NCBI RefSeq assembly: GCF_001583415.1
Contig: NZ_CP014475.1
Location: 3,472,001-3,536,000 of the forward strand
Source of the DNA: Mycolicibacterium phlei
GTDB taxonomy: Bacteria; Actinomycetota; Actinomycetes; Mycobacteriales; Mycobacteriaceae
Length of the DNA: 64,000 bases
Direction of reading: 5' to 3'
Below are positions 16,463-25,793 of this stretch, piece after piece; within the stretch, counting starts at the first letter, position 1, and each line of letters begins with the position of its first letter. A model generated the notes under the pieces. The model did not search any database. It was not told the origin of the DNA and worked only from the letters and a program-made list of their open reading frames with translations. The position numbers and the translations under genes were made by a program.

Positions 16463-16520
16463 CAGCGACTTTGTCGGCGGCTCGACGACACTCGGTAGTA
16501 GATCAGCGACTCTGTCGCTG
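16463..16520 (+). promoter_or_regulatory. Pair of operator-like palindromes upstream of the N-demethylase operon
   Basis: CAGCGAC-TCT-GTCGCTG at 16504-16520 is a perfect 7-3-7 palindrome. A second copy, CAGCGAC-TTT-GTCGGCG, at 16463-16479 shares the left arm and spacing and has two mismatches in the right arm. The copies are 41 bp apart, close to four helical turns. They lie in the 265-bp gap between the tRNA and the operon, which holds no gene. Confidence 0.5.
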
Positions 16521-16676
16521 CAAGCTTGGCGACGAGACATATGCACCTGCGCTCGGCGGCCCTGACGGCGCCCGAACCGCCACAGTTTCAACTGCCTGAG
16601 ACATCGCTTTCACGTTCTTGAAACGCGGCACTGATTTCCTATGGGGGAACAACGTCAACTGGAGGTGTCCACCCAC

Positions 16677-17216
16677 GTGAAACCCGCGTTGGAACTGACG
16701 AGTGTGCCGCCCTGGACCGTGTCCCCCACCCTGCCCGACGCCGACGTCACCGGCGCCACCTGGACCGTCATCGCCATCGGCCCCGACGCCGGCCCGGTCG
16801 TCGACACCTGGACCGCACAAGTGACCGCCGCCCACCCGAGCGCCCCGGTCACCGTCCACCGCGTCGACGACGTCTCCTCCGCCGTCGCCGCCCTCGACGC
16901 CGACCTCACCGCGGCCAGCGTCGGCTGGCGGCTCATGGTCGCCGGCCCCGCCCACGCCTGCCTGAAGGTCCGCGCCCACGCCGTGCGCCACGAGGTCGCC
17001 GACGACGAGATGACCTTCGCCAGCACCGAAGTCGACCACCGCACCGTCCTGTGTGTGCACTGCGGCGAGCGCAACGAAGCACCGGTCGGCATCGAGGACG
17101 TCCTCCCCTGCGCCGGATGCGAGCGCAACCTGCTGGTGCACTACCACGTTTCGCGACGGCAGGGTGCATACCTGGGCTATCAGGTCGACGCCGAGCAACT
17201 GGTGGAATCGGCATGA
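16677..17216 (+). CDS. Dimethylamine monooxygenase DmmA-like small subunit
   Basis: 179-residue protein resembling the DmmA-like subunit of bacterial dimethylamine monooxygenase/oxidative N-demethylase. The N-terminal part is an alpha/beta region; the C-terminal part carries two Cys pairs, CVHCGERN and CAGCERN, a probable metal (zinc or iron-sulfur) site. The GTG at 16677 is chosen because GGAGG lies 10 bp upstream; an in-frame ATG at 16641 has no such site. The stop overlaps the next ATG (ATGA), so translation is coupled. Confidence 0.7.
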   Translation: MKPALELTSVPPWTVSPTLPDADVTGATWTVIAIGPDAGPVVDTWTAQVTAAHPSAPVTVHRVDDVSSAVAALDADLTAASVGWRLMVAGPAHACLKVRAHAVRHEVADDEMTFASTEVDHRTVLCVHCGERNEAPVGIEDVLPCAGCERNLLVHYHVSRRQGAYLGYQVDAEQLVESA

Positions 17217-18145
17217 GCACAATCGATCTCGTCGTCACCGCCATCGACGACTCGGTGCCCGGTGTCCGCAGCCTGAGCCTCGCCCATCCCGACGGGACAA
17301 CGCTGCCGTCCTTCACCCCCGGCAGCCACATCGTCGTGCAGTGCGGCGACGTCGCCAACGCGTACTCGCTGACGAGCGACTCCGTCCAGCCCACGCAGTA
17401 CGACATCTCGGTGCTCGAACTACCCGACGGTAAGGGCGGCTCCCGCTGGATCCACAACCTCACCGTCGGCGACCCCGTCTCCGTCCTGCCCCCGCGCAGC
17501 GCCTTCGCACCTATTCTGCGTGCCCGCAAGCACCTGCTCGTCGCCGCCGGAATCGGTGTCACACCGATGATCTCGCACCTGCGGGCCGCCAAGCAGTGGG
17601 GCCGGGACACCGAACTGCTCTACGTGCACCGGCCCGGCCGCGGCGCACACCTCGACGACATCGCCGCCCTCACCGACACCGCACGCATCTTCACCAACCG
17701 CGCCGACTTCCTCGGCGTGCTCCCGGATACCCTGACGGCCCAGCCGTTCGGCGCCCACCTCTACATCTGCGGGCCCACCACGTTCATCGACGACGTCGTC
17801 GCGGCCGCCGAAAGCCACGGCTGGCCGCAGAGCCGAATCCACTTCGAACGCTTCGGCGTCGGCGCCCTGGACCCCGGCGAGCCGTTCACTGTCAAGCTCG
17901 CCAACTCCGGCACCACCATCGCCGTCGACTCCGGGGTCTCGCTGCTCGAGGCGCTCGAAGCCGCCGGCCACAACATCCCCAACCTGTGCCGCCAGGGCGT
18001 GTGCGGCGAATGCCGTCTCACCGTCTCCAGCGGCGAGATCGAACACCGCGACATGTACCTCACCGACGCCGACAAGGCCGCCGGTGACGCCATTATGGCC
18101 TGCGTATCCCGCGCGGCCTCACCGGAATTGGAGTTGAAGCTGTGA
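17213..18145 (+). CDS. Ferredoxin-type oxidoreductase (reductase subunit of N-demethylase)
   Basis: 310-residue member of the phthalate dioxygenase reductase/VanB family. It passes electrons from NAD(P)H through flavin and a 2Fe-2S centre to an oxygenase. Visible are the flavin motif AYSLTSD, the nucleotide-binding motif AAGIGVTPMISHL, and a C-terminal plant-type 2Fe-2S ferredoxin domain (CRQGVCGEC plus a later Cys in MACVSRA). The ATG overlaps the previous stop and its own stop overlaps the next GTG. It is the electron donor for the heme subunit encoded next. Confidence 0.88.
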   Translation: MSTIDLVVTAIDDSVPGVRSLSLAHPDGTTLPSFTPGSHIVVQCGDVANAYSLTSDSVQPTQYDISVLELPDGKGGSRWIHNLTVGDPVSVLPPRSAFAPILRARKHLLVAAGIGVTPMISHLRAAKQWGRDTELLYVHRPGRGAHLDDIAALTDTARIFTNRADFLGVLPDTLTAQPFGAHLYICGPTTFIDDVVAAAESHGWPQSRIHFERFGVGALDPGEPFTVKLANSGTTIAVDSGVSLLEALEAAGHNIPNLCRQGVCGECRLTVSSGEIEHRDMYLTDADKAAGDAIMACVSRAASPELELKL

Positions 18146-19128
18146 CCGCCTCCCTGGTTTCCGCACCCGATCTGATCGCCAACTTCCCCTTCCCGTTCCC
18201 CACCGACCAGTACCGCTACTCCACCAACGTCGAACCCGCCCGCGGGCCCGTCCCCACCCCCACCGGCGTCTGGGGTGAGCACATCATCGACATCGACAGC
18301 GAGTACGAACACGAACTCGCCCTGCGCGATCAGATTCTCGAACGCGACCCGTCCCGCTACGCCGTGCTGCCGCACATGCGGGTCGCCGCCTGGGACTGCA
18401 TGCTCACCCTGATGGGTGAGATGGCCAAGGCCTATCCGGACACCATGTCGCTCACCCGCACCGGAGACACCTGGCACTGGCGCAACGGACGTCTCGGCCT
18501 GTCAGCCGATTTCGTCCTCGGTGACGAGTCCACCCTGCCGATGGAGCCGCTGGCCTACATCGGCAGCCAGGTGCAGGACGACATCGTGCTGCTCGACCAG
18601 CGCGACGGCGACCTGTTCGGCGACGCCGGTGTGGTCACCTTCGCCGCCGACTGGTCGTTCGGCTTCGACGTGGGCATGACCTTCCTCGAGATCCACGGCC
18701 CCGTCCCGCGTCTGCGCGAAACCGGCGTCATCACCCGCGCCCGCGAGTTCCTCATGCGGCTGCAGCCCGGCGAGATCTACCGGCGCACCAACTGGACGCT
18801 GACCATCGGCCGCCGCCTCGACGTCTCCACCGAGCTCTACCACGAGTGGGGACCCGACCGCGCCATGATCCAGACCGTCAGCGACGAGGAGTTCGGCCGG
18901 CTGGTGCACCTGCGCGTCGAACTGCAGCACCTGATCCGGCTGTGCGAGTCCGGGGCGATCTGCTTCTTGATCCGCACCTACATGCTGCCGTTCGTCGACC
19001 TGGCCACCGTCCCGGAGTGGCGGGCCCGCGCCGCGGCGGTGCTGGCCGACCTGCCCGAGGACATGGCCGACTACAAGGGCATCATCAGCTACCGCGACCG
19101 CGCCGTGGAGTGGCTCACCACCCACTGA
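18142..19128 (+). CDS. Heme-dependent oxidative N-demethylase (DUF3445)
   Basis: 328-residue catalytic subunit of the heme-dependent oxidative N-demethylase family, which removes a methyl group from secondary methylamines as formaldehyde. Characteristic segments are FVLGDESTLPMEPLAYIG and RRTNWTLTIGRRLD. It begins with a GTG overlapping the reductase stop (GTGA). The three-gene order of DmmA-like protein, reductase and heme subunit is a complete set. Its stop abuts the stop of the convergent AhpD-like gene. The true substrate (dimethylamine or a larger N-methyl compound) is not determined. Confidence 0.85.
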   Translation: MTASLVSAPDLIANFPFPFPTDQYRYSTNVEPARGPVPTPTGVWGEHIIDIDSEYEHELALRDQILERDPSRYAVLPHMRVAAWDCMLTLMGEMAKAYPDTMSLTRTGDTWHWRNGRLGLSADFVLGDESTLPMEPLAYIGSQVQDDIVLLDQRDGDLFGDAGVVTFAADWSFGFDVGMTFLEIHGPVPRLRETGVITRAREFLMRLQPGEIYRRTNWTLTIGRRLDVSTELYHEWGPDRAMIQTVSDEEFGRLVHLRVELQHLIRLCESGAICFLIRTYMLPFVDLATVPEWRARAAAVLADLPEDMADYKGIISYRDRAVEWLTTH

Positions 19129-19956
19129 TCACGCGTAGACCGGCTGACCGTCCGCGCCGATCGTGTACTGCTCGGTGCCCGACGCCACCCGTGGTGCGTC
19201 GGCGCCGAGCGACACCGCGATCTTGTTGCACGCGTTGCGCATCACGTCCAGCGTGAGCTCCAGCGCCTGCTCGGTCGAGAAGTGTTCGCGCACACCGGCG
19301 GCCACCTCGGCCGGGATGCGGGCGGGCGTCCAGATCAGCGCGTCGACGTAGCGCAGCGCCGCCTTGTGTGCGGCCGACAGACCGTCGGCCTGCTCGTAGC
19401 GCTCGATCTGGGTGTAGAGGTCCTCGGAGCCGCCGGCGTCCAGTGCGGCACTGTCGCGCAGCGACTTGCACAGCCGGCAGTTGTGCTGGGTGGCCCCGCG
19501 CAACCGCACGACCTCCGTCGTCAGCGGATCCAGGCTGCGCATCCGCGCCACCGCCGGGGCGAACCCGTTGAGCAGCGCATCCACCGGATCCGCCGCGGCG
19601 TCCCAGTCGACCGGCCCCTCCCCCAGCCTGCCCAGTCCCAGTGCGGTGCAGCCCGCCCACACCCGCGGCACGAAGTCGGCGATGAAGACCGCCACCACGA
19701 CGCGAAACGCGCTGTCGCCCATGGCCTCCAGGAACCGGTTGCGTTGGTTCTCGCCGATCCCGGTCACGTCGACGCAGAACTGCTCGGCGAACGCCGTGAC
19801 AACCGGGTCCGCTCCGTCCGGGTCCACCGGCACCGGCAGCGGCGGCAGCGACAGGGTCCGTCCGCACGTCAACCTGATCAGCGTGTCGCGGGCCGCATCG
19901 CCCGACGACATCGCCACCAACCCGGCGATCCGCTGTGACGCATCGTCGCTCATCAC
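19129..19956 (-). CDS. AhpD/carboxymuconolactone decarboxylase-like protein
   Basis: 275-residue protein with an AhpD-fold core. The redox pair is in HNCRLCKSLRD (C-x2-C) and an alpha-helical region follows. AhpD-like proteins act as thiol-disulfide or peroxide-detoxifying partners. The gene starts 4 bp after the tldE stop, so it is the last gene of the operon 25729-19129. An ATG at 19953 is an equally good start. The substrate is unknown. Confidence 0.78.
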   Translation of the reverse strand: MMSDDASQRIAGLVAMSSGDAARDTLIRLTCGRTLSLPPLPVPVDPDGADPVVTAFAEQFCVDVTGIGENQRNRFLEAMGDSAFRVVVAVFIADFVPRVWAGCTALGLGRLGEGPVDWDAAADPVDALLNGFAPAVARMRSLDPLTTEVVRLRGATQHNCRLCKSLRDSAALDAGGSEDLYTQIERYEQADGLSAAHKAALRYVDALIWTPARIPAEVAAGVREHFSTEQALELTLDVMRNACNKIAVSLGADAPRVASGTEQYTIGADGQPVYA

Positions 19957-19960
19957 GCGA

Positions 19961-21334
19961 TTATTGCGCCTGACTGACCGATGACATGTGAAAGTCGGGA
20001 ATCCGCAGCGTCGGCATCACCGCGCGCGTCGCCCAGTCGCCCCACTCGCGCGGCAGCGTCTGCTCGGCCACCCCGGCCTCGGTGGCCCGGCGCAGCACGT
20101 CCAACGGACTCTCGTTGAACCGGAAGTTGTTGACCGCCGCGGTCACCTCGCCGTCCTCGATCAGGTAGACCCCGTCGCGGGTCAGCCCGGTCAGCAGCAG
20201 CACCGCCGGGTCCACCGTGCGGATGTACCACAGCGTGGTCAGCAACAGCCCCCGCTCGGTGCCGGCGATCATGTCGGCCAGATCCTTGTCGCCACCGGTC
20301 ATCAGCAGGTTGTCGGCCGGCACCGCCGGGGTGGTGTCGAACTCGGCGGCCGCCGCGCGCGGATAGGCCAGCGCGTTGATCACCCCGTCGCGCAGCCAGT
20401 CCACCCGGGCGATGTCCATCCCATTGTCGAACACCGACACCCGCTCCGACGACGTCGCCGTCGCCACGAACGGCGTGCACTCCAGGCCGCGGGCGAACGG
20501 GTCGGAGTACATCGTCAGCGGCAGCTCGGTCAGCCGCTCCCCGACCCGGGTGCCGCCGCCGGGTGCGGAGAACGCGGTGCGGCCCTCCTGCGCGCCGCGG
20601 CCCTCCATCGCCCACGACATGTAGATCATCAGGTCCGCCACCGTCGACGGCGGCAGGATTGTCTCGTAGCGTCCGGCGGGCAGATCCACCGTGCGCGCCG
20701 CCCACCCCAACCGGGTGGACAGCTCATCGAGCATGGAATCGACTGCCACATCGGTGAAGTCGGCGGTGCTCACCCCCACCCAGGCCGACGCCCCGTCGCG
20801 TTTGGCGTTGATCTCCACCGAGCCCGTCGGCTGGGTGAACCGGCGCCGCAGCCCGCCCGAGGTGGCCAGAAACGTCGTCTCCAGCACGTGCCGGGCGAAC
20901 CCGTACAGCCGGTCGCCGCCTGCGAACCCGCGCGCCAGCCCGGACGCCACCGTGCCGAACACCTCCGACGACGTGCTCGGCACCGGCGCGTCCCAGTCCG
21001 CCGGGGCGTCGCCGCCGGCCAGCAGCGGCGCGCTGTCCTGCGCCGCGGGCGCCGAGCGGGCCGCCTCCTGCGAGGCCGCCACCAGCGCCGCGATCCGCGC
21101 CGGGTCCACCTCGCTGGTGCGCACCGACCCGACGTGAGAGGCGTTGTCGGAGCGCACGATCGACACCACCGCGGTGGTGCGGCTGGTCGTCTCGCCGTTG
21201 GTGGTCATCGAGTTGTTCGCCCACCGCAGCGACGCGTCGGTGCGGTCGGTCACCAGCACGATCGTCTCGTCGGCGCCGCCGAGCCGTTCGGCCTCGGCCA
21301 GGGCCAGATCCACCACCTGCTGCGCGCCGATCAT
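19961..21334 (-). CDS. tldE: TldE/PmbA-type protease partner subunit
   Basis: 457-residue member of the TldD/TldE (PmbA) family, the non-catalytic partner in a heterodimeric zinc protease. It lacks the HExxxH motif. Typical sequence includes RRRFTQPTGSVEINAKRDG and NNFRFNESPLDVL. The ATG at 21334 has GAGGAGG 7 bp upstream and overlaps the tldD stop (ATGA). TldD/E degrade unfolded peptides and mature some ribosomal peptides such as microcin B17; no precursor peptide is evident here. Corresponds to Rv2314c by position and type. Confidence 0.86.
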   Translation of the reverse strand: MIGAQQVVDLALAEAERLGGADETIVLVTDRTDASLRWANNSMTTNGETTSRTTAVVSIVRSDNASHVGSVRTSEVDPARIAALVAASQEAARSAPAAQDSAPLLAGGDAPADWDAPVPSTSSEVFGTVASGLARGFAGGDRLYGFARHVLETTFLATSGGLRRRFTQPTGSVEINAKRDGASAWVGVSTADFTDVAVDSMLDELSTRLGWAARTVDLPAGRYETILPPSTVADLMIYMSWAMEGRGAQEGRTAFSAPGGGTRVGERLTELPLTMYSDPFARGLECTPFVATATSSERVSVFDNGMDIARVDWLRDGVINALAYPRAAAAEFDTTPAVPADNLLMTGGDKDLADMIAGTERGLLLTTLWYIRTVDPAVLLLTGLTRDGVYLIEDGEVTAAVNNFRFNESPLDVLRRATEAGVAEQTLPREWGDWATRAVMPTLRIPDFHMSSVSQAQ

Positions 21335-22842
21335 CGGCCGGCCTCCTCGACGGTGTTGAGCACGTTCACGCCGCGGAACAGCGCCGACGGACAGCCGTGG
21401 CTGACCGCCGCGACCTGCCCGGGCTGGGCCTTCCCGCAGTTGAATGCCCCGCCCAGCCGCCACGTCGACGGTCCGCCGACGGCCTCCATCGAACCCCAGA
21501 AGTCCGTCGTCGTCGCCTGGTACGCCACATCGCGCACCTGCCCGTCGAGCCGGCCGCCGCGGATCCGGAAGAACCGCTGCCCGGTGAACTGGAAGTTGTA
21601 GCGCTGCATGTCGATTGACCAGCTCTTGTCGCCGACGATGTAGATGCCGTCCTCGACGCGGGCGATCAGGTCGTCGGTGCTGATGTCCTCGGCGGCCGGC
21701 TGCAGCGATACGTTGGCCATCCGCTGGATCGGCACGTGGTGCGGCGAGTCGGCGTAGGAGCAGCCGTTGGACCGCGCGACCCCGAGCCGCGGCGCGAACA
21801 CCCGGTCCAGCTGGTAGCCGACGAAGATGCCGTCGCGCACCAGGTCCCACTTCTGGGCCTGCACCCCTTCGTCGTCGAAACCGATTGTCGCCAAACCATG
21901 TTCGACGGTGCGGTCGGCGGTCACGTTCATCACCGGCGAGCCGTAGCGCATCGTGCCGAGCTTGTCGGGGGTGGCGAACGAGGTGCCCGCGTAGGCGGCC
22001 TCGTACCCGATGGCACGGTCGTATTCGGTGGCGTGGCCGATGGATTCGTGGATGGTCAGCCACAGGTTGGTCGGGTCGATGACCAGGTCGGTGGGCCCGG
22101 CGACGACGCTGGGCGCCTTGATCTTCTCGGCCAGCAGCGTCGGAAGCTCGGCCAACTCGCCGGACCAGTCCCAGATCGCGTCGCCGGCGGCGTACTCCCA
22201 ACCGCGCGCGGTCGGCGGCGCCAGCGTGCGCATCGTCTCGAAGGTGCCTGCGGCCGCGTCGACGGTGACCGCCTCCAGCGACGGCTGCACCCGCACCCGC
22301 TGCTGGGTGATCGACGAGCCGAAGGTGTCGGCGTAGAAGGTCTGCTCCTTGGCGGCGTGCCAGCTGGCCGACACGTGGTCGACGCCGTCGGCGGCCAACA
22401 GCCGGCCGGAGTAGTCGCCGAGCACGGCCAGCTTGTCGGGGGTGGACACCGTGAACGGGTCGATCGCGTAATCCGACACCCAGGTGACGTCGCGGTAGAC
22501 CGGTTCCGGCGCCAGCTCGATGCGTTCGGTGTTCAGCGGGGCCAGTGTGCGCGCGACCCGCACCGCGCGGCGGGCGGTCTCGGCGGCGACGTCGGCGCTC
22601 AGCTCGGCGTGGGAGGCGAAACCCCAGGTGCCGTCAACGATCACCCGCACCGCCAGCCCGATCTCGCGATCCACGACGGCGGTCTCGAGTTCACCGTCGC
22701 GCAGCGACATCAGCTCGGTGGTGATGCCGTGGATGCGCAGGTCGGCGTAGCTGGCGCCGGCCGCGCGGGCCGCGGACAGGGCCGCGTCGGCCAGCGCCGC
22801 GCGCGGCAGCTCGAGGAAGTCGGCATCAACGGTTGCTGTCAC
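21331..22842 (-). CDS. tldD: TldD-type metalloprotease subunit
   Basis: 503-residue catalytic subunit of the TldD/TldE protease. The zinc motif H265-E-S-I-G-H270 is present (LTIHESIGHATE), along with the conserved C-terminal FNCGKAQPGQ. The start is GTG 22842 with GGGGG just upstream; it lies 23 bp after the stop of the ECF transporter T-component gene. It forms part of a five-gene minus-strand unit with transporter genes upstream and tldE and an AhpD-like gene downstream. Confidence 0.88.
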   Translation of the reverse strand: MTATVDADFLELPRAALADAALSAARAAGASYADLRIHGITTELMSLRDGELETAVVDREIGLAVRVIVDGTWGFASHAELSADVAAETARRAVRVARTLAPLNTERIELAPEPVYRDVTWVSDYAIDPFTVSTPDKLAVLGDYSGRLLAADGVDHVSASWHAAKEQTFYADTFGSSITQQRVRVQPSLEAVTVDAAAGTFETMRTLAPPTARGWEYAAGDAIWDWSGELAELPTLLAEKIKAPSVVAGPTDLVIDPTNLWLTIHESIGHATEYDRAIGYEAAYAGTSFATPDKLGTMRYGSPVMNVTADRTVEHGLATIGFDDEGVQAQKWDLVRDGIFVGYQLDRVFAPRLGVARSNGCSYADSPHHVPIQRMANVSLQPAAEDISTDDLIARVEDGIYIVGDKSWSIDMQRYNFQFTGQRFFRIRGGRLDGQVRDVAYQATTTDFWGSMEAVGGPSTWRLGGAFNCGKAQPGQVAAVSHGCPSALFRGVNVLNTVEEAGR

Positions 22843-22865
22843 GCCCCCAACCGTAACGGCGGTGC

Positions 22866-23693
22866 TCAGCGCGCGGCGGCGCTGGTCCCGGCGACCGTGA
22901 GCTCGAGAGCGAGCGCGGTGCCGCACACCACCGCGACGAGCAGGAACGCCCACCAGTCGATCGCCTTCGGCTTCGACGGCGCCGCCGAGATCTGGCCGGT
23001 GCCACCGCGGGCGGTGATCGCGTCGCCCATCTCGTCGGCGCGGCGCAGCGAGACGGTGATCGCGGCGGCGAGGAGGTCGACGGCCTCCAGCCACCAGCCC
23101 CGCCATCGGCCGCGGCGGCGTACCGCCTCCGGCCGGGGCCGCAACCGGCGCGCGGCGTAGAGCACCCGGAACTCGTCGATCAGCATCGGGAAGGCCCGCA
23201 GCGCCAACGCCAGCGCGACCGCCCACTCGTCGACCGGGATCCGCAGCGCCCGCAGCGGGCGGCCCAAAGTCGCGACGGCGGGCGCGATCTCGGCGACGTT
23301 CGTCGTCCACGACACCATGCCGCCGAGGCCGAGCAGCACGATCGACAACGCGGTGATGCGCAAAAACTTCAGCAGCCCGCCCAGCCCCAGCTCCACCGAG
23401 CCGAGGCCGATGGTCGGGTCACCGCCGGCGAAGGTGGCGGTCAGCCCGCCGAGGAACAGCAGCACCCACAGCCACGCCGGGATCGACGGCAGCACCCCGC
23501 GCGGGATGCCGGCCAGTTTCGCGGCGAGGACGATCAGCAGCGCCACCGCCGCGATCGGCACCCAGCCGGGATAGAAGGTCAACAGCACCCCGATGGCGGC
23601 GACGACGAGCAGCTTGGTGCCCGCCCACAGCCGGTGCACGACGCTGTCGCCGGGGACGGGGCGCAGCAGGACGACGGCGCGACGCTGGCTCAT
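22866..23693 (-). CDS. ECF transporter transmembrane component (EcfT/CbiQ)
   Basis: 275-residue membrane protein with about five helices and the cytoplasmic coupling-helix region [13 protein letters not shown] ... [14 protein letters not shown], which has the conserved Ala-Arg-Gly motif that binds the ATPases. It is the T component of an energy-coupling-factor importer. The ATG overlaps the stop of the ATPase gene (ATGA). Equivalent to Rv2325c by type and neighbour. Confidence 0.88.
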   Translation of the reverse strand: MSQRRAVVLLRPVPGDSVVHRLWAGTKLLVVAAIGVLLTFYPGWVPIAAVALLIVLAAKLAGIPRGVLPSIPAWLWVLLFLGGLTATFAGGDPTIGLGSVELGLGGLLKFLRITALSIVLLGLGGMVSWTTNVAEIAPAVATLGRPLRALRIPVDEWAVALALALRAFPMLIDEFRVLYAARRLRPRPEAVRRRGRWRGWWLEAVDLLAAAITVSLRRADEMGDAITARGGTGQISAAPSKPKAIDWWAFLLVAVVCGTALALELTVAGTSAAAR

Positions 23694-25729
23694 GCCCGGT
23701 CCCCCGTCGTCGTCGGGGTGGACACCAGGGTGCCGTTCTCCAGCCGCAGCGTGCGCGGGCACAGCTCCTCGAGCCCGGTGAAGTCGTGCGAGATGACCAC
23801 GACGGTCAGGCCCGCGGTGCGGCGCAGTTGCGCGAGCAACCGCAGCAGGCCGCGGCCGCTGGCGGCGTCCAGACCGGCCAGCGGCTCGTCGAGGATCAGC
23901 GCGCGTGGTTTGCGGGCCAGCAGCCCGGCCAGCACGACGCGGCGCATCTGCCCGCCGCTGAGCTGGTCGATGCGCCGCCCGGCCAGCGAGGGATCCAGCC
24001 CGACGGTGGCCAGCGCGTCGAGCACACGCCGCCGGTCGCGGTGGGAAAACCCTGCGGTGGAGGCGATTTCGAGGTCGACGCGGCCGCGCATCAGCTGCAG
24101 CCGGGCGGCCTGGAACGAGATCGCCACCGCGCCCACCTGATCGGCGACCGGGGCGCCGTCGAGCAGACACTGCCCCTCGGTCGGCACGGTCAGCCCCGCC
24201 ATGATCCACGCCAGCGTGGACTTGCCCGACCCGTTGAGCCCGTGGATCAGCACGCCGTCGCCCTCGTGCACGGTGAAGCTGATGTCGCGCAGCGCCGTCG
24301 TCGCCCACGGGGTGCCGCTGGCGTACTCGTGGCCGACGCCGCGCAGTTCGAGCACCGGTCGCCCGTCGGGCGGGGGTGCGGTGCCGGCGGTGGGCGCCGC
24401 GGAGGTCTGCACCATGTCGGTGTTGTCGGCGGCGCCGCCGTTACCGGACAGCGCGACGGTGCGGTCGGCGGCGTCGGCCTCGTCGTTGTAGTGGGTGATG
24501 TGCACCAGCGCCATGCGGTGGCGTTCGGTGAGCCCGCCGAGAACCGCGAGCAGCGCGTCGCGGCCCTGCTGGTCGACCATGCTGGTGACCTCGTCGGCGA
24601 TCATCAGGGATGGTTCGCGGGCCAGCGCCGCGGCCACCGCGAGCCGCTGCAGCTCACCGCCGGACAGGCCGCCGGTGTCGCGTTCGGCCATCCCGTCCAG
24701 GCCCACCTCTTCGAGCAGTCTGTCCACGTCGGTCGCGGTGCCGGGCGGCAGGCCCCACACCACGTCGTCGGCGACGCGGGTGCCGAGCACCTGGCTCTCG
24801 GGGTGCTGCATGATCACCGCGGTGCCGCCGATGCGGCCCAGCCCGACCGCGCCGGGCCGCTCGATGGTGCCGGAGGTTGGTTCGCGGCCGGCCAGCAGCA
24901 GCATCAGCGTGGTCTTGCCCGAGCCGTTGGCGCCGGTGATCGCGAGGTGCTCGCCGGGTTCGACGGTCAGCGAGACCGGGCCGAGCGCGTCGTGGTCGGA
25001 GCCCGGGTAGCGGAAGCACACGTCGCGCAGCCGCGCCGGCACCGGGGCGATCGGCCCGCTGTCGTGCGTGGACTCAAGCTTGTGCACGTCGGGGATGCCG
25101 AACAGCCGCTCCAGCACCCGCGACAGCGCCCACCAGCCGACCAGGGTGACGAAGGTGATCGAGGTGACCCCGGCGAAGAAGAACAGCACCGGCCAGTACT
25201 GCAGGGCCAGCGCGAAGTCGCGTTGGAACCGGTCGGCGACCTCGGCCATCTCGGGGATGCGGCGCAGCACGGCGGCGGTGCCGTCGACGTTGGCGGTCAT
25301 CGAGGCGAAGATCAGGTCGCGCAGCCGTGACAGCACGGCCAGTGCCGCGACGATGACGACACCGAACAGCGCCCCGGCGACCAGCGCGGCGACGAACACG
25401 GTCGGGGTGCCGCGGCCGCGGCGTTTGACGATGCCGGTCAGCCCGCCGATGTAGGCGCAGTTGACGACGGTCATGAAGCCGCCCATGCCGGCGATGAGGA
25501 AGGCGATGACGCCGCCGGCGACGGTCGCGGTGAGCAGCACCCGCAGCCGGTAGCGGTACGACAGCAGGCCCATCGGCACGGTGCCCAGCAGCGACAGCCC
25601 GGCGGCGAAGGGGACGACGACGGCGATGATCGCGGTGGCCGCGCACAGCGCCGCCATCACCGAGGCCTGCGCCAGTTCGACGGGACGCAGAGGCCCGCCT
25701 CGACGCGGCGAACCCCCGGTCACGGTCAT
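23690..25729 (-). CDS. ECF transporter S-A-A fusion protein
   Basis: 679-residue fusion of three modules. Residues 1-220 are a five- to six-helix membrane domain resembling an S component or DUF2232. Two ABC ATPases follow: the first with [18 protein letters not shown] and MIADE, the second with [18 protein letters not shown] and LILDEP. With the separate T protein this makes a dedicated vitamin- or metal-type importer. The ATG at 25729 is chosen because the upstream extension is unconvincing; no strong ribosome site is seen and the message may be leaderless. Matches Rv2326c. The substrate is unknown. Confidence 0.87.
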   Translation of the reverse strand: MTVTGGSPRRGGPLRPVELAQASVMAALCAATAIIAVVVPFAAGLSLLGTVPMGLLSYRYRLRVLLTATVAGGVIAFLIAGMGGFMTVVNCAYIGGLTGIVKRRGRGTPTVFVAALVAGALFGVVIVAALAVLSRLRDLIFASMTANVDGTAAVLRRIPEMAEVADRFQRDFALALQYWPVLFFFAGVTSITFVTLVGWWALSRVLERLFGIPDVHKLESTHDSGPIAPVPARLRDVCFRYPGSDHDALGPVSLTVEPGEHLAITGANGSGKTTLMLLLAGREPTSGTIERPGAVGLGRIGGTAVIMQHPESQVLGTRVADDVVWGLPPGTATDVDRLLEEVGLDGMAERDTGGLSGGELQRLAVAAALAREPSLMIADEVTSMVDQQGRDALLAVLGGLTERHRMALVHITHYNDEADAADRTVALSGNGGAADNTDMVQTSAAPTAGTAPPPDGRPVLELRGVGHEYASGTPWATTALRDISFTVHEGDGVLIHGLNGSGKSTLAWIMAGLTVPTEGQCLLDGAPVADQVGAVAISFQAARLQLMRGRVDLEIASTAGFSHRDRRRVLDALATVGLDPSLAGRRIDQLSGGQMRRVVLAGLLARKPRALILDEPLAGLDAASGRGLLRLLAQLRRTAGLTVVVISHDFTGLEELCPRTLRLENGTLVSTPTTTGDRA

Positions 25730-25765
25730 TGCACGATTCTGCCAGCGCGGCCCGGGGTTGGAACG

Positions 25766-25780
25766 CATAGCCAAACTATG
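25766..25780. promoter_or_regulatory. Operator candidate between MarR and ECF genes
   Basis: Inverted repeat CATAG-CCAAA-CTATG in the 64-bp divergent region between 25729 and 25794. It overlaps the AT-rich segment TATGTATCCT, which could hold the promoter. It is a natural site for the adjacent MarR protein to control both directions. Confidence 0.45.
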
Positions 25781-25793
25781 TATCCTGGAGGGC

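Noticed and set aside
25730..25793. Riboswitch upstream of the ECF transporter
   Set aside because: Only 64 bp separate the divergent starts; there is no room for a cobalamin, thiamine or other known riboswitch, and no conserved core is seen.
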